A DNA stretch of 17,839 bases from Acetobacteraceae bacterium (GCA_027323595.1 DAHWBL010000256.1:1-17839), one strand, 5' to 3'; counted from the stretch's first letter, positions 7,523-14,300 are shown. The notes: a model not told the origin generated them from the sequence alone. Numbers and translations: made by a program.

Positions 7523-9256
7523 TCAGGCGGGAATGATCGGCAGCAGGGCAAAGCAGGACGCATCCTGCGCGAAATGCAGCGTGGTGGTGCCGCCAAACAT
7601 CTCCTCCGGCCGATCCCGCGGATCATCATGCAGGAAAGGGCCGCATCCCAAAAGCTCATTCTTGAAATTCGACAGCCGCGCGCCGGTTTTTTCCTGCCAC
7701 ACATAGTCGCGCCCACGCACGCTCAGCGCGATCCGGTGGCCCGCCGGCACCACGATGCAGCTCGGCCAGATTTCCACCGACACATCGACCGGCACACCCG
7801 GGGTCAGCATCTCGCGCCGCTCATGGCGATGATACGGCCGCCATGGCGTGCTCAACGCCGGATCGGTCGCGCGGTGCGAGGCACGCAGCCAGCCTTGCGC
7901 CACCGGCGTATGCGGATCGATCGCGCCAACAAACGTCACCTCGCGAAGATCGGCCGAAAACACACGCAAAACCACGAACAGATCGGCATCCTCAGTGCTC
8001 GACGACACCCGCAGGTTAACCGCCATCGGCCCGGTGATCTCGGTTTGCGCCGCGAACGGCGCCGACACGAATGTCACCCCGTCGCCCATCGCATCGAACG
8101 ACACCTGCCCGGCCCGCGCCGGCGCGTCAGCCGACAGGCCCTGGGTTGCCGGATCGAGATAAAAGCGGGTGAATTCGGTGCGCGGCAGCGGCCATGCGGC
8201 TTCGGTGCGCTCACGGAACCGATCCACATGCCGCACCTGCAGGCGCACCGCCGGCTCACCGTCCCAGCCGTTCGCCTCACCCTTCAGGAAATGATCGAAA
8301 AACCGAAGCTGCAAGGCACGGCCATAATCCGTGTAAAAATGCGTCCAATGCTCCAGCCCATGCACCTCAAGCCATTTGCGCGGGCTCGCCGCACGCATGA
8401 ACCCCTCGAAATTGCCGCGCGGATGCAGCCCCTGTCCGCCCCAGTTCGCCGCCGACAGGAACGGCACCGTCACCTTCGACCAATCCGGCGAACGCGCCTG
8501 GTGATACGCATCATCGAGCGGATGGGCGAGAATGCTGTCGCCGAAATCTGCCCGGTTCGCCGCCAGTTCCGCGTCCGACAACGTCTCATCGCCGCACACC
8601 AGCAGGCCGTTCACCGAACTGCGCGGCCCGCGCGTGCCCAGCCCGTACTGCACGGTCTTGACCTGCATGTCGAACCAGTTCGCCCAGAAGGTCGAAAGTA
8701 TCCCGCCATGATGGGTCATGTCGCGATACCAGTCGGCCGAACCCTCCCAGATGCACATCGCCGCCAGGTGGCGCGGCTGGGTCGCCGCCACATGCCACTG
8801 GTTGATGCCGTAATAGGAAATCCCGTTCAGCCCGACGCGCCCGTTGCTCCAGTCCTGCACCCCGGCCCACTCGATGCAGTCATGAAAATCCCGTGTCTCA
8901 CGCGGCGAAAAATGATCGACGAACCCTGGCGACCGCCCGGTCCCGCGTGAATCCACCCGCACGCACACATAGCCGTGCGGCACCCATTTCTCCGGGTCCA
9001 CGACCTCCCAGTTCTGGTATTTGTTGGTGGAACCATAGGCGACATCAGGATGGTCGGCGATCATGTGCTGCCAGGCGCTGGGATAGCCGTCCTGGAAGGA
9101 CAGCCCCTTCGCATACGGGCCATAGCTCAGGATCACCGGATACCGCCCCGGCGCGACCGGACGAAACACGTCCGCGCGCAGCACCAGCCCATCATCCATC
9201 GTGATGGCGACATCCCAGTCGATCGCCATTCCGTCCTGCACGGCCGTGCTCGTCAC
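7523..9256 (-). CDS. CocE/NonD family alpha/beta hydrolase
   Basis: This 577-residue enzyme has the two-part build of CocE-like X-Pro dipeptidyl-peptidase/esterase proteins: an alpha/beta-hydrolase domain (about residues 1-330) and a C-terminal jelly-roll-like domain (about 340-577, with DADLFVVLRVFSADL and RIALSVRGRDY). The nucleophile elbow is GLNGISYYG with Ser147; the oxyanion tyrosine is probably in SYGPYAKG; the catalytic histidine is probably in EVHGLEHW (His299 or His303). At the usual catalytic-acid position the text reads SAANWGGQG, with no Asp. There is no signal peptide, so it should act in the cytoplasm on an imported ester or amide. The start is GTG at 9256 with GGGAGG five bases upstream. 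It precedes the transporter genes and probably leads that part of the operon. Family call firm, substrate unknown. Confidence 0.9.
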   Translation of the reverse strand: MTSTAVQDGMAIDWDVAITMDDGLVLRADVFRPVAPGRYPVILSYGPYAKGLSFQDGYPSAWQHMIADHPDVAYGSTNKYQNWEVVDPEKWVPHGYVCVRVDSRGTGRSPGFVDHFSPRETRDFHDCIEWAGVQDWSNGRVGLNGISYYGINQWHVAATQPRHLAAMCIWEGSADWYRDMTHHGGILSTFWANWFDMQVKTVQYGLGTRGPRSSVNGLLVCGDETLSDAELAANRADFGDSILAHPLDDAYHQARSPDWSKVTVPFLSAANWGGQGLHPRGNFEGFMRAASPRKWLEVHGLEHWTHFYTDYGRALQLRFFDHFLKGEANGWDGEPAVRLQVRHVDRFRERTEAAWPLPRTEFTRFYLDPATQGLSADAPARAGQVSFDAMGDGVTFVSAPFAAQTEITGPMAVNLRVSSSTEDADLFVVLRVFSADLREVTFVGAIDPHTPVAQGWLRASHRATDPALSTPWRPYHRHERREMLTPGVPVDVSVEIWPSCIVVPAGHRIALSVRGRDYVWQEKTGARLSNFKNELLGCGPFLHDDPRDRPEEMFGGTTTLHFAQDASCFALLPIIPA

Positions 9257-9280
9257 GTTAGCCTCCCGTCGCCGATTTTC

Positions 9281-9316
9281 TGATCCGTTAGATCACCACC
9301 AGTAATGTTAAGTGGT
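9281..9316. promoter_or_regulatory. Possible operator/promoter region upstream of the hydrolase-transporter genes
   Basis: The 100-base gap between the hydrolase start and the preceding oxidoreductase stop holds two inverted repeats: TGATC-N5-GATCA at 9281-9295 and ACCAC-N12-GTGGT at 9295-9316. They lie 25-60 bases before the GTG start, where a repressor or activator could bind. No convincing promoter boxes were found, so the region could also be transcribed through from the upstream gene. The repeats are short and could occur by chance. Confidence 0.3.
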
Positions 9317-9356
9317 CAGCCGCATATGGGGAAATGACGTTTCCTGTTTCGTCCTA

Positions 9357-10235
9357 TCATGAATCATGATGCATGGCGCGACGCAGAACCTCATGCACCG
9401 CCGCGGTGTCCGCCGGGCCCAGCCCCATCTGCATCCCCTGCTCATAAATCGGCAGCGTGACGTCGAAGGTCGGGGTCGGCACGTTCAACGAGCGCGCAAA
9501 TCGCCCGATGATATCCATATCCTTCATCCAGGTGCTGATCTTCATCGTCGCCGGCTCGTATTCGCCGCTCGCCATCATCGGCGCGCGCATATCGAACATC
9601 CGCGACCCGCCCGCGCCGGCACCGGCCAGCCGCAGCGTCTGCGCGGGGTCCAGCCCGGCGCTGGTCGCCAGCAGCATCGCCTCGGCGGTGACCACGTTAT
9701 GAACAGCCACCAGCAAATTCGCGACGAACTTCATCCGGCTGCCATTGCCGAACGCGCCCACGTCATGCGCCTCGCGCCCGAAATCCGCGAACAAGGGCAT
9801 CGCCTCGGCGATCGCGCCCGCGTCACCGCTGGCATAGACCACCAGATCGCGCCTGGCCGCCTGCGCGCCGGTGCCGCTCAGCGGACAATCGAGCGGCACA
9901 TGTCCGGCGGCGGCGAGAATCTCGCGCACCGCTTCCTTGTCCTCCAGCGCGAAGGTGCTCGTTTCGATCACGATCCGTGGCGACAGCCCCGCCTGCGCGA
10001 TCTCGTGGGCCACCGCCCGCGCCGCCGCCGGATAGGGCAGGCTGGTGATCACCAGGCGCGCCGCCCCCGCCGCGGCCGCCACGTCCGCCATCGGCCGCAC
10101 GCCGACCGCCGCCAGCTCGGCCAGCCGTGCCGGATCGAGATCGAAACCACTTACCTCCCAGCCGCGCTCGACGAGGTTCCTGGCCATCGCGCCGCCCATG
10201 ATCCCCAACCCGATGATGCCGACCCGCTTATCCAT
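9357..10235 (-). CDS. NAD(P)-dependent oxidoreductase, 3-hydroxyisobutyrate dehydrogenase family
   Basis: This complete 292-residue beta-hydroxyacid dehydrogenase-type enzyme has the Rossmann site GIIGLGIMGGAMARNLV at its N-terminus, the substrate loop LDCPLSGTGAQAARRDLVV near residues 115-133, and GSRMKFVANLLVAVHN with the lysine that is catalytic in this family, near residue 170. The second, all-helical domain follows at normal length. The start is ATG at 10235, with GGAGG seven bases upstream at 10243-10247; a TTG one codon earlier is less well spaced. A sigma70-like promoter candidate lies at 10263-10291. It is the first gene of the minus-strand cluster and may be transcribed into the hydrolase gene 100 bases downstream. 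Related enzymes include 3-hydroxyisobutyrate, tartronate-semialdehyde and glyoxylate reductases; which one this is cannot be told. Confidence 0.9.
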   Translation of the reverse strand: MDKRVGIIGLGIMGGAMARNLVERGWEVSGFDLDPARLAELAAVGVRPMADVAAAAGAARLVITSLPYPAAARAVAHEIAQAGLSPRIVIETSTFALEDKEAVREILAAAGHVPLDCPLSGTGAQAARRDLVVYASGDAGAIAEAMPLFADFGREAHDVGAFGNGSRMKFVANLLVAVHNVVTAEAMLLATSAGLDPAQTLRLAGAGAGGSRMFDMRAPMMASGEYEPATMKISTWMKDMDIIGRFARSLNVPTPTFDVTLPIYEQGMQMGLGPADTAAVHEVLRRAMHHDS

Positions 10236-10262
10236 CAACGTTCCTCCTGCCTGTCGCGGCGG

Positions 10263-10291
10263 AACATAAGTCCGCCCGCCCGGTTCGACAA
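10263..10291 (-). promoter_or_regulatory. Candidate promoter of the 3-hydroxyisobutyrate dehydrogenase-like gene and downstream cluster
   Basis: On the minus strand a -35 box TTGTCG (10291-10286) and a -10 box TATGTT (10268-10263) are separated by exactly 17 bases. The start codon at 10235 is 27 bases past the -10 box, leaving room for the clear GGAGG ribosome site. It may drive all the genes leftward to base 1. Confidence 0.45.
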
Positions 10292-10333
10292 ACCAGCCTT
10301 GCCAGCGTCCGCCGCGCGGTCTTTGCTCGCCTC

Positions 10334-11185
10334 ATGCGACCGCTCATCCTCCTCGCGCTCCTCGTCGGCCTCGTCGCGCCGGCGCGCGCCGTCGATCTCA
10401 AGGTCGCCACCTGGAACCTCGACTGGTTCACCGCCCGCCCCACCGGCGATCCGGGGCTGCCGCCCGACGTGCGCCGGCGGACCCAGGCGGATTTCGACCG
10501 GCTGCGCGACTATGCCGCCGCCCTCGCGCCCGACGTCATCGCGCTGGAGGAGGTCGATGGTCCCGATCTCGCCGCCTGGCTGTTCCCGGGCTACCAGATT
10601 CATTTCACTGCCGACACGGTGGTCCAGCGCGTCGGCTTCGCCGTGCGTCCGGGCCTTGCCATCCGCGCGCTGCCCGATCTCACCGACCTCGACGTGCCGG
10701 GCCGCAGCTTTCATCACCTGCGCAGCGGCGCGGACATCGATCTGTCATGGGCGGGACAGCATCTGCGTCTGCTCGCCGTGCATCTCAAGACCGGCTGCCA
10801 GCGCGCCCGGCTGGACAGCGCGCGCTCGCGCGACTGCGCGGTGCTGCGCGCGCAGATCCCCGCCCTGCAAGGCTGGATCGCCGAGCGCGCCCGCGCCGGC
10901 GACCCCTTCATCCTGCTCGGTGACTTCAACCGGGTGATGGACCCGCCCGACCTGCTGCTCCAGTCGCTGCGCCGCGTCGCCCCGCTCGCGCGGGCCACCG
11001 AGGGACAGAACGACCCCTGCTGGGGCGGCAGCAGCTTCATCGACCATATCCTCGCCGGCGGTCCGGCGCGCGGCTGGATGCGCGCCGACAGCCTGCGGGT
11101 GATGGTGTTCAAGGAAACCGATCGCGCCCGCGCCGATGCGCTGTCGGACCATTGCGCGGTGTCGGTGCGCCTCGCCATCCCCTGA
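10334..11185 (+). CDS. Secreted endonuclease/exonuclease/phosphatase family protein
   Basis: This 283-residue protein begins with a typical Sec signal peptide (LILLALLVGLVAPARA, cleavage near residue 19), so it should act in the periplasm or outside. The mature part has the full set of motifs of the DNase I-like metal-dependent phosphodiesterase fold: ATWNLDWF (Asn28), ALEEVDG (Glu72 or Glu73), AVHLKTGC (His150), LLGDFNRVMD (Asp197, Asn199), FIDHIL (Asp237, His238) and LSDHCAVSV (Asp272, His273). Members hydrolyse nucleic acid, inositol phosphate or sphingolipid phosphodiesters; the substrate here is unknown. Export suggests scavenging of extracellular DNA or organic phosphate. It is divergent from the minus-strand cluster. 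No ribosome site is obvious before the ATG. Cysteines at 155, 168, 229 and 273-274 could form disulfides. Confidence 0.88.
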   Translation: MRPLILLALLVGLVAPARAVDLKVATWNLDWFTARPTGDPGLPPDVRRRTQADFDRLRDYAAALAPDVIALEEVDGPDLAAWLFPGYQIHFTADTVVQRVGFAVRPGLAIRALPDLTDLDVPGRSFHHLRSGADIDLSWAGQHLRLLAVHLKTGCQRARLDSARSRDCAVLRAQIPALQGWIAERARAGDPFILLGDFNRVMDPPDLLLQSLRRVAPLARATEGQNDPCWGGSSFIDHILAGGPARGWMRADSLRVMVFKETDRARADALSDHCAVSVRLAIP

Positions 11186-11224
11186 CCACGGATCGGTTCA
11201 CCGATATTTCACCAAATTCCAGCA

Positions 11225-11252
11225 GCCTTGACGGCGTCTGACCGATCAAGGC
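11225..11252 (+). other. Stem-loop between phosphodiesterase-like gene and unknown gene
   Basis: GCCTTGA (11225-11231) pairs perfectly with TCAAGGC (11246-11252); CGG and CCG extend the stem inside, with one bulged base and a seven-base loop. It lies 40 bases after the stop at 11185 and only six bases before the ATG at 11259. With no T-run after it, it could be a weak terminator or a structure that hides the ribosome site of the next gene. Confidence 0.4.
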
Positions 11253-11258
11253 CGCCCC

Positions 11259-11756
11259 ATGACCGCTGCGACATCCACCCTCACCAACGATGCCGGGCCA
11301 CGGACCAGCCAACTGCGCGGCGGCGGCGGCTTTCGCCTCGGCCCCTTCGCGGTCGATTCGCACGGCGGCCTGCGCCCCGCTCCGGCGGAGGGCGCGCGGT
11401 TCCGCTTCCATTGGCGCAACCGCAGCATCGAGGCGGAACTGCACGAATCCAGCTTCGCGCTCACCGCCCTGCTCGGCCGGGTGCCCAGCTCCGCCGCCGC
11501 CGCCGCCGCGCGGCCCGGCGCGTTCGCCGTGCTGTCGGAACTTCCCGCCATCGTGCCGCCGGATTGGTCGGTCCGGCTGCGCCCGGATCACCGCATCGAG
11601 ATCGCCTGGGCGGCCACGCTGGCCAGGCCGCTGGACGCGCCGGGCCTGCTCAGCCTGCTCACCAGCTTCCTGATCGAATCCGCCCCCTATCTCGATCTGC
11701 TGGACGAATCCGGGATCGACCCGCCAGCCGGCGCGCGCGGCAGCACGAAGGTCTGA
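11259..11756 (+). CDS. Hypothetical protein, paired with LysM protein
   Basis: I do not recognise this 165-residue protein. It has no signal peptide or clear membrane segment. A glycine-rich patch (LRGGGGFRLGPFAVDSHGG) near residues 19-37 leads into alternating charged and hydrophobic strands (RFRFHWRNRSIEAELH), an alanine run near residue 79-85, and a second strand-rich part (WSVRLRPDHRIEIAW), so a mostly beta fold with a helical C-terminal part is plausible. Codon use matches its neighbours, with heavy G/C at third positions, which supports real coding. The last 70 bases overlap the 3' end of the LysM gene on the other strand. No ribosome site is clear before the ATG. The function is unknown. 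Confidence 0.7.
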   Translation: MTAATSTLTNDAGPRTSQLRGGGGFRLGPFAVDSHGGLRPAPAEGARFRFHWRNRSIEAELHESSFALTALLGRVPSSAAAAAARPGAFAVLSELPAIVPPDWSVRLRPDHRIEIAWAATLARPLDAPGLLSLLTSFLIESAPYLDLLDESGIDPPAGARGSTKV

Positions 11757-12799
11757 CCGGGATAGATCAGCGACGGGTCGCTGATCTGGCCACGATTGGC
11801 CGAAAATATCGTCACATAGCGCACCCCGTCGCCATAGGCGCCGCGCGCGATCTCCCACAGGGTTTCGCCGGGCCGCACCATCACCGCCCCGGTCCGGGTC
11901 GGGGTTCCGCCCGGCGCGTTCGCCCTCGGTGCCGGGGGCGCGGCCATCGCCACCCCCTCGGCGCCGCGCTCGAACCCGATCTGCGCGCGCGCCAGCACCT
12001 TGCCGTTGGCGTTCATCATGTCGATGCGCAGCCGGTGCCGGCCCAGCGCGAGGCGCACATCCATGTCGGCCGACCAGGCGCCGGACGGGTCCGCCACCGC
12101 GGCGCTGACCGGATGATTGTCCAGAAAAATCCCCATCAGCGCGCCCGGCGGCACCCGCCCGGTCAGCGCCAGCCCGCCATCGCTGCCATAGGACATCGCA
12201 TCGATCACCGGCCGATCGGGCGGCGCCGGCGGCGCGCCCAGCACCTTCGGCGCGCCGTGCTCGGGCAGCACCACCGCCAGCGCGGTCTCGCCATGTCCGG
12301 GTTCGGGCACGCTGACCAATGCGGGCTCGCCCGCCCGCGCCACACTGCCGTCGGGCAGGATTTCCTCGATCACCAGGCTGTGCGGCCCCGGCGCCAGCGT
12401 GCCAGACGGTGTCAGCACCCAGTTGCCGCGCGCATCGGCGGTCACCTCGCCGACCACCGCACCATTGGCGGCATCGTCGCGGATCACCAGATGCGCGCCC
12501 GCCGCCGCCCGCCCGGCCAGCACCGCGCCACCGCCCGGCGCCACCAGCACCACGTCATAGCCGGCCGCCGGCGGTGCCGCGGGCGCGGGGCCAGGAGCAG
12601 CAACAGGTGGGGCGGCAACAGGTGGGGCGGGGGGCGAGGGCATCGGCACGGCGGTCGCCACCTCGGCGGCCGGTTCCTGGCCAGAACGCGGCGGCAGCCG
12701 GCGCACCAGCATCAGCCCGCCCACGCCCAGCAGCACGAGGCCGATCGCCGCCAGCAGCAGCCGCGCCGGCCGAGATGTCGGGGGGGTGGTCGTCACCAT
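11687..12799 (-). CDS. Membrane-anchored LysM domain protein
   Basis: This protein of about 370 residues has a short cytoplasmic start, one membrane segment (LLLAAIGLVLLGVGGLMLV, about residues 14-32), a long Pro/Ala linker, several Ig-like beta-rich stretches (for example DARGNWVLTPSGTLAPGPHS and DPSGAWSADMDVRLALGRHR), and a C-terminal LysM domain with VRPGETLWEIARGAYGDGVR and LIYPGQTFVLP. LysM binds peptidoglycan, so it probably spans from inner membrane to cell wall. ATG at 12799 is chosen because it directly precedes the membrane segment; GTG at 12838 would add 13 charged residues. Neither start has a strong ribosome site. The linker contains a perfect 15-base tandem duplication (12601-12630) giving a doubled PPVAA unit. 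The stop lies inside the end of the convergent unknown gene. Confidence 0.85.
   Translation of the reverse strand: MVTTTPPTSRPARLLLAAIGLVLLGVGGLMLVRRLPPRSGQEPAAEVATAVPMPSPPAPPVAAPPVAAPGPAPAAPPAAGYDVVLVAPGGGAVLAGRAAAGAHLVIRDDAANGAVVGEVTADARGNWVLTPSGTLAPGPHSLVIEEILPDGSVARAGEPALVSVPEPGHGETALAVVLPEHGAPKVLGAPPAPPDRPVIDAMSYGSDGGLALTGRVPPGALMGIFLDNHPVSAAVADPSGAWSADMDVRLALGRHRLRIDMMNANGKVLARAQIGFERGAEGVAMAAPPAPRANAPGGTPTRTGAVMVRPGETLWEIARGAYGDGVRYVTIFSANRGQISDPSLIYPGQTFVLPRAPAGGSIPDSSSRSR
12601..12630 (-). repeat. Two perfect 15-base tandem units in the LysM protein linker
   Basis: CAACAGGTGGGGCGG occurs twice head to tail on the plus strand. In the LysM frame it codes for a repeated Pro-Pro-Val-Ala-Ala unit in the proline-rich linker. 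It is in frame, so unit gain or loss would change linker length only. Confidence 0.8.
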
Positions 12800-12892
12800 C
12801 GCAGCATCATCGCGTCGCTGTCGCCTCCGCTCGCTCACGCCCGATGGCCGTCATACATCCAGCCTGCCTGCAAGTCAGTTATCTTCATGGAC

Positions 12893-12950
12893 GGCCCGCG
12901 CGGGCGGATGCCGGCGCAACAGGCCCGCGCGGGCGGATGCCCGCGTAACC
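12893..12950. repeat. Two 29-base tandem repeats with palindromic cores
   Basis: Units at 12893-12921 and 12922-12950 match at 26 of 29 bases; the first 20 bases (GGCCCGCGCGGGCGGATGCC) are identical. Each unit contains the perfect 12-base palindrome GCCCGCGCGGGC. They lie in the 211-base gap between the divergent LysM and cytochrome b genes, 61 bases before the cytochrome start. They could be paired binding sites, paired hairpins in the cytochrome leader RNA, or a small repeat expansion. Confidence 0.75.
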
Positions 12951-13010
12951 AGGGTAGCCGGGCGTGCTGCGCTGCGGCATGATCGGCGCGCCATTGCCAG
13001 TGGGGTACCG

Positions 13011-13676
13011 ATGAACGTGATGCGCCTGTCGATGAAGGTCTGGGACGCGCCGACCAGGCTGTTCCATTGGGCCATCGTGCTGCTGGTCTGCGCCAGCTGG
13101 TATTTCGCCGAGACCGACCAGCTCCCGCTGCATTTCCTGTCCGGCTACACCATCCTGACGCTGCTGCTGTTCCGCCTGGTCTGGGGCGTGGTCGGCAGCG
13201 ACACCGCGCGCTTCGCCAATTTCCTGCGCGCGCCCGGCCTCGCGCTGCGCCATCTGGCGCATTTCGCCCGGCGTGAGCCCGACGATCAGATCGGCCATAA
13301 CCCGGCCGGCGGCTGGATGGTCGCCGCGATCCTGGCGGTGCTGGCCGTGCAGGTGGGCACCGGGCTGTGCAGCAACGCCGATTTCGACAAGGCGCCGTTC
13401 GCCGACGCGGTCGGCAAAAGCCTCAGCGACACGCTGAGCACCGTCCATTCGGTCGCCTTCACCCTGCTGCAGGTGCTGGTGGTGGTCCATATCGGCGCGG
13501 TGCTGGCCTACGCGCTGCTGAAAAAACAGGATCTGGTGCGTCCGATGGTCACCGGCAAAAAGCGCCTGCCGGCCAATCTGCGGGCGCCACGGATGCGCGG
13601 CGCGCTGCTCGCCCTGCCGATCCTGGCGGTCTGCGCGCTGCTGGTCTGGGGGCTGGTGTCGCTGGGCGGCACGTGA
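13011..13676 (+). CDS. Cytochrome b561-type di-haem membrane protein
   Basis: This 221-residue integral membrane cytochrome of the bacterial cytochrome b561/Ni-hydrogenase b-subunit type carries electrons across or within the inner membrane between quinol or cytochromes. It has about four or five membrane helices. Likely haem-ligand histidines are His19 (RLFHWAIVLL), His41 (LHFLSGYTILTLLLFRLVWG), His146 (TVHSVAF) and His160 (VVVHIGAVLAY), the expected pattern of one in helix 1, one in helix 2 and two in a later helix. HNPAGGWMV near residue 96 is also common in the family. The start is ATG at 13011 with GGGG six bases before; ATG at 13020 is the alternative. Longer upstream reading would translate the tandem repeats and is rejected. 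It converges on the cytochrome c' gene, a frequent partner in proteobacteria. Confidence 0.9.
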   Translation: MNVMRLSMKVWDAPTRLFHWAIVLLVCASWYFAETDQLPLHFLSGYTILTLLLFRLVWGVVGSDTARFANFLRAPGLALRHLAHFARREPDDQIGHNPAGGWMVAAILAVLAVQVGTGLCSNADFDKAPFADAVGKSLSDTLSTVHSVAFTLLQVLVVVHIGAVLAYALLKKQDLVRPMVTGKKRLPANLRAPRMRGALLALPILAVCALLVWGLVSLGGT

Positions 13677-13693
13677 GGTTCGGTGCGGGCGTC

Positions 13694-13723
13694 TCCCCGC
13701 CGGCCGCGCGTGGTCGGCGGGGA
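13694..13723. terminator. Shared hairpin between convergent cytochrome genes
   Basis: CCCCGCCG (13695-13702) and CGGCGGGG (13715-13722) pair perfectly, with T-A outside and four further pairs including two G-T inside, leaving a CGCG loop. It fills the 56-base gap between two facing stops and could end transcription both ways. There is no T-run, as is common for hairpins in GC-rich genomes. Confidence 0.6.
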
Positions 13724-13732
13724 CCCGGCGGG

Positions 13733-14188
13733 CTATTTCTCGCGATAGACCTTGTGGCAGGCGCCGCAGGCCGCGGCGGTGTCGCCGAACGCGGTCTTGA
13801 ACGCGGCCACATCGTCGGCCTTGGCCGCCGCGACCAGGATGGTCGCCTTGTCCACCAGGTTCTGCGCCGCCTTCTCGAAGCCGGCGCGATCGCTCCAGAC
13901 CTCGGGCTTCGCCTTGGTGCCGGTGCCGCTGCCCGGCGGGAACATCGCCGGGATCGTCTTGCCCCATTTCACGATCGCCTCGGCGAGATCGCTGTAACCC
14001 TTGACCGGCGTGCCGGCCGCCACCCCGGCCTTCATCAGCCCGACCCCGGCGCTCATCAGATCATAGCCAGCCTCACGCGCGGCCACGATCGGCTCGGGCG
14101 CGCCCTGCGCCTGGGCACCGGACAGCGGTGCGGCGATGGTGACGGCGGCCAGAATCAGGATGCCGCCGGACAGCTTGCTCACTTGCAT
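13733..14188 (-). CDS. Cytochrome c'
   Basis: This 151-residue periplasmic cytochrome has a Sec signal peptide (about residues 1-28, ending SGAQAQ) and a four-helix-bundle mature part with the haem-binding CGACH at residues 141-145, seven residues from the end (then KVYREK), exactly as in cytochrome c'/c-556 family proteins. The motif MFPPGSGTGTKAKPEVWSD in the middle is also a family feature. Members have a C-terminal high-spin or low-spin haem and bind nitric oxide or shuttle electrons; their role is often protection from NO. The start is ATG at 14188, before the signal peptide; an upstream extension is rejected as it lacks a signal sequence. It faces the cytochrome b561-type gene, which may reduce it. 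Confidence 0.92.
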   Translation of the reverse strand: MQVSKLSGGILILAAVTIAAPLSGAQAQGAPEPIVAAREAGYDLMSAGVGLMKAGVAAGTPVKGYSDLAEAIVKWGKTIPAMFPPGSGTGTKAKPEVWSDRAGFEKAAQNLVDKATILVAAAKADDVAAFKTAFGDTAAACGACHKVYREK

Positions 14189-14300
14189 TGGTTTTCCCCA
14201 GGATTGACGATGGCACGCAGGCGGCGCCCGACATGCGACCGGCGCCACCCTGACGTGCGTTGGGCAGAGTATGGAATGACCCGCGCCAATGAAACCCCCA

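Noticed and set aside
7208..8950. Open plus-strand frame of 580 codons
   Set aside because: It is antisense to the binding protein and hydrolase; low-complexity basic composition without motifs.
9360..9375. ATCATGAATCATGATGCAT palindrome as a regulatory site
   Set aside because: It lies within the last codons of the dehydrogenase-like gene and is explained by Met-His-His-Asp coding; weak as an operator.
9366..10937. Open plus-strand frame of 523 codons
   Set aside because: It spans the antisense of one dehydrogenase gene and a wrong frame of the phosphodiesterase-like gene; both real frames have full motif sets.
12893..12950. CRISPR array
   Set aside because: The two repeats are directly adjacent with no spacers, there are only two units, and no cas gene is present.
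11228..12982. Open plus-strand frame of 584 codons
   Set aside because: It overlaps the unknown gene in another frame and is antisense to the LysM gene; Arg/His-rich with no fold signal.
12885..13967. Open minus-strand frame of 360 codons
   Set aside because: It is antisense to the haem-ligand-bearing cytochrome b gene and out of frame with cytochrome c'; Gln/Arg/Gly-rich.
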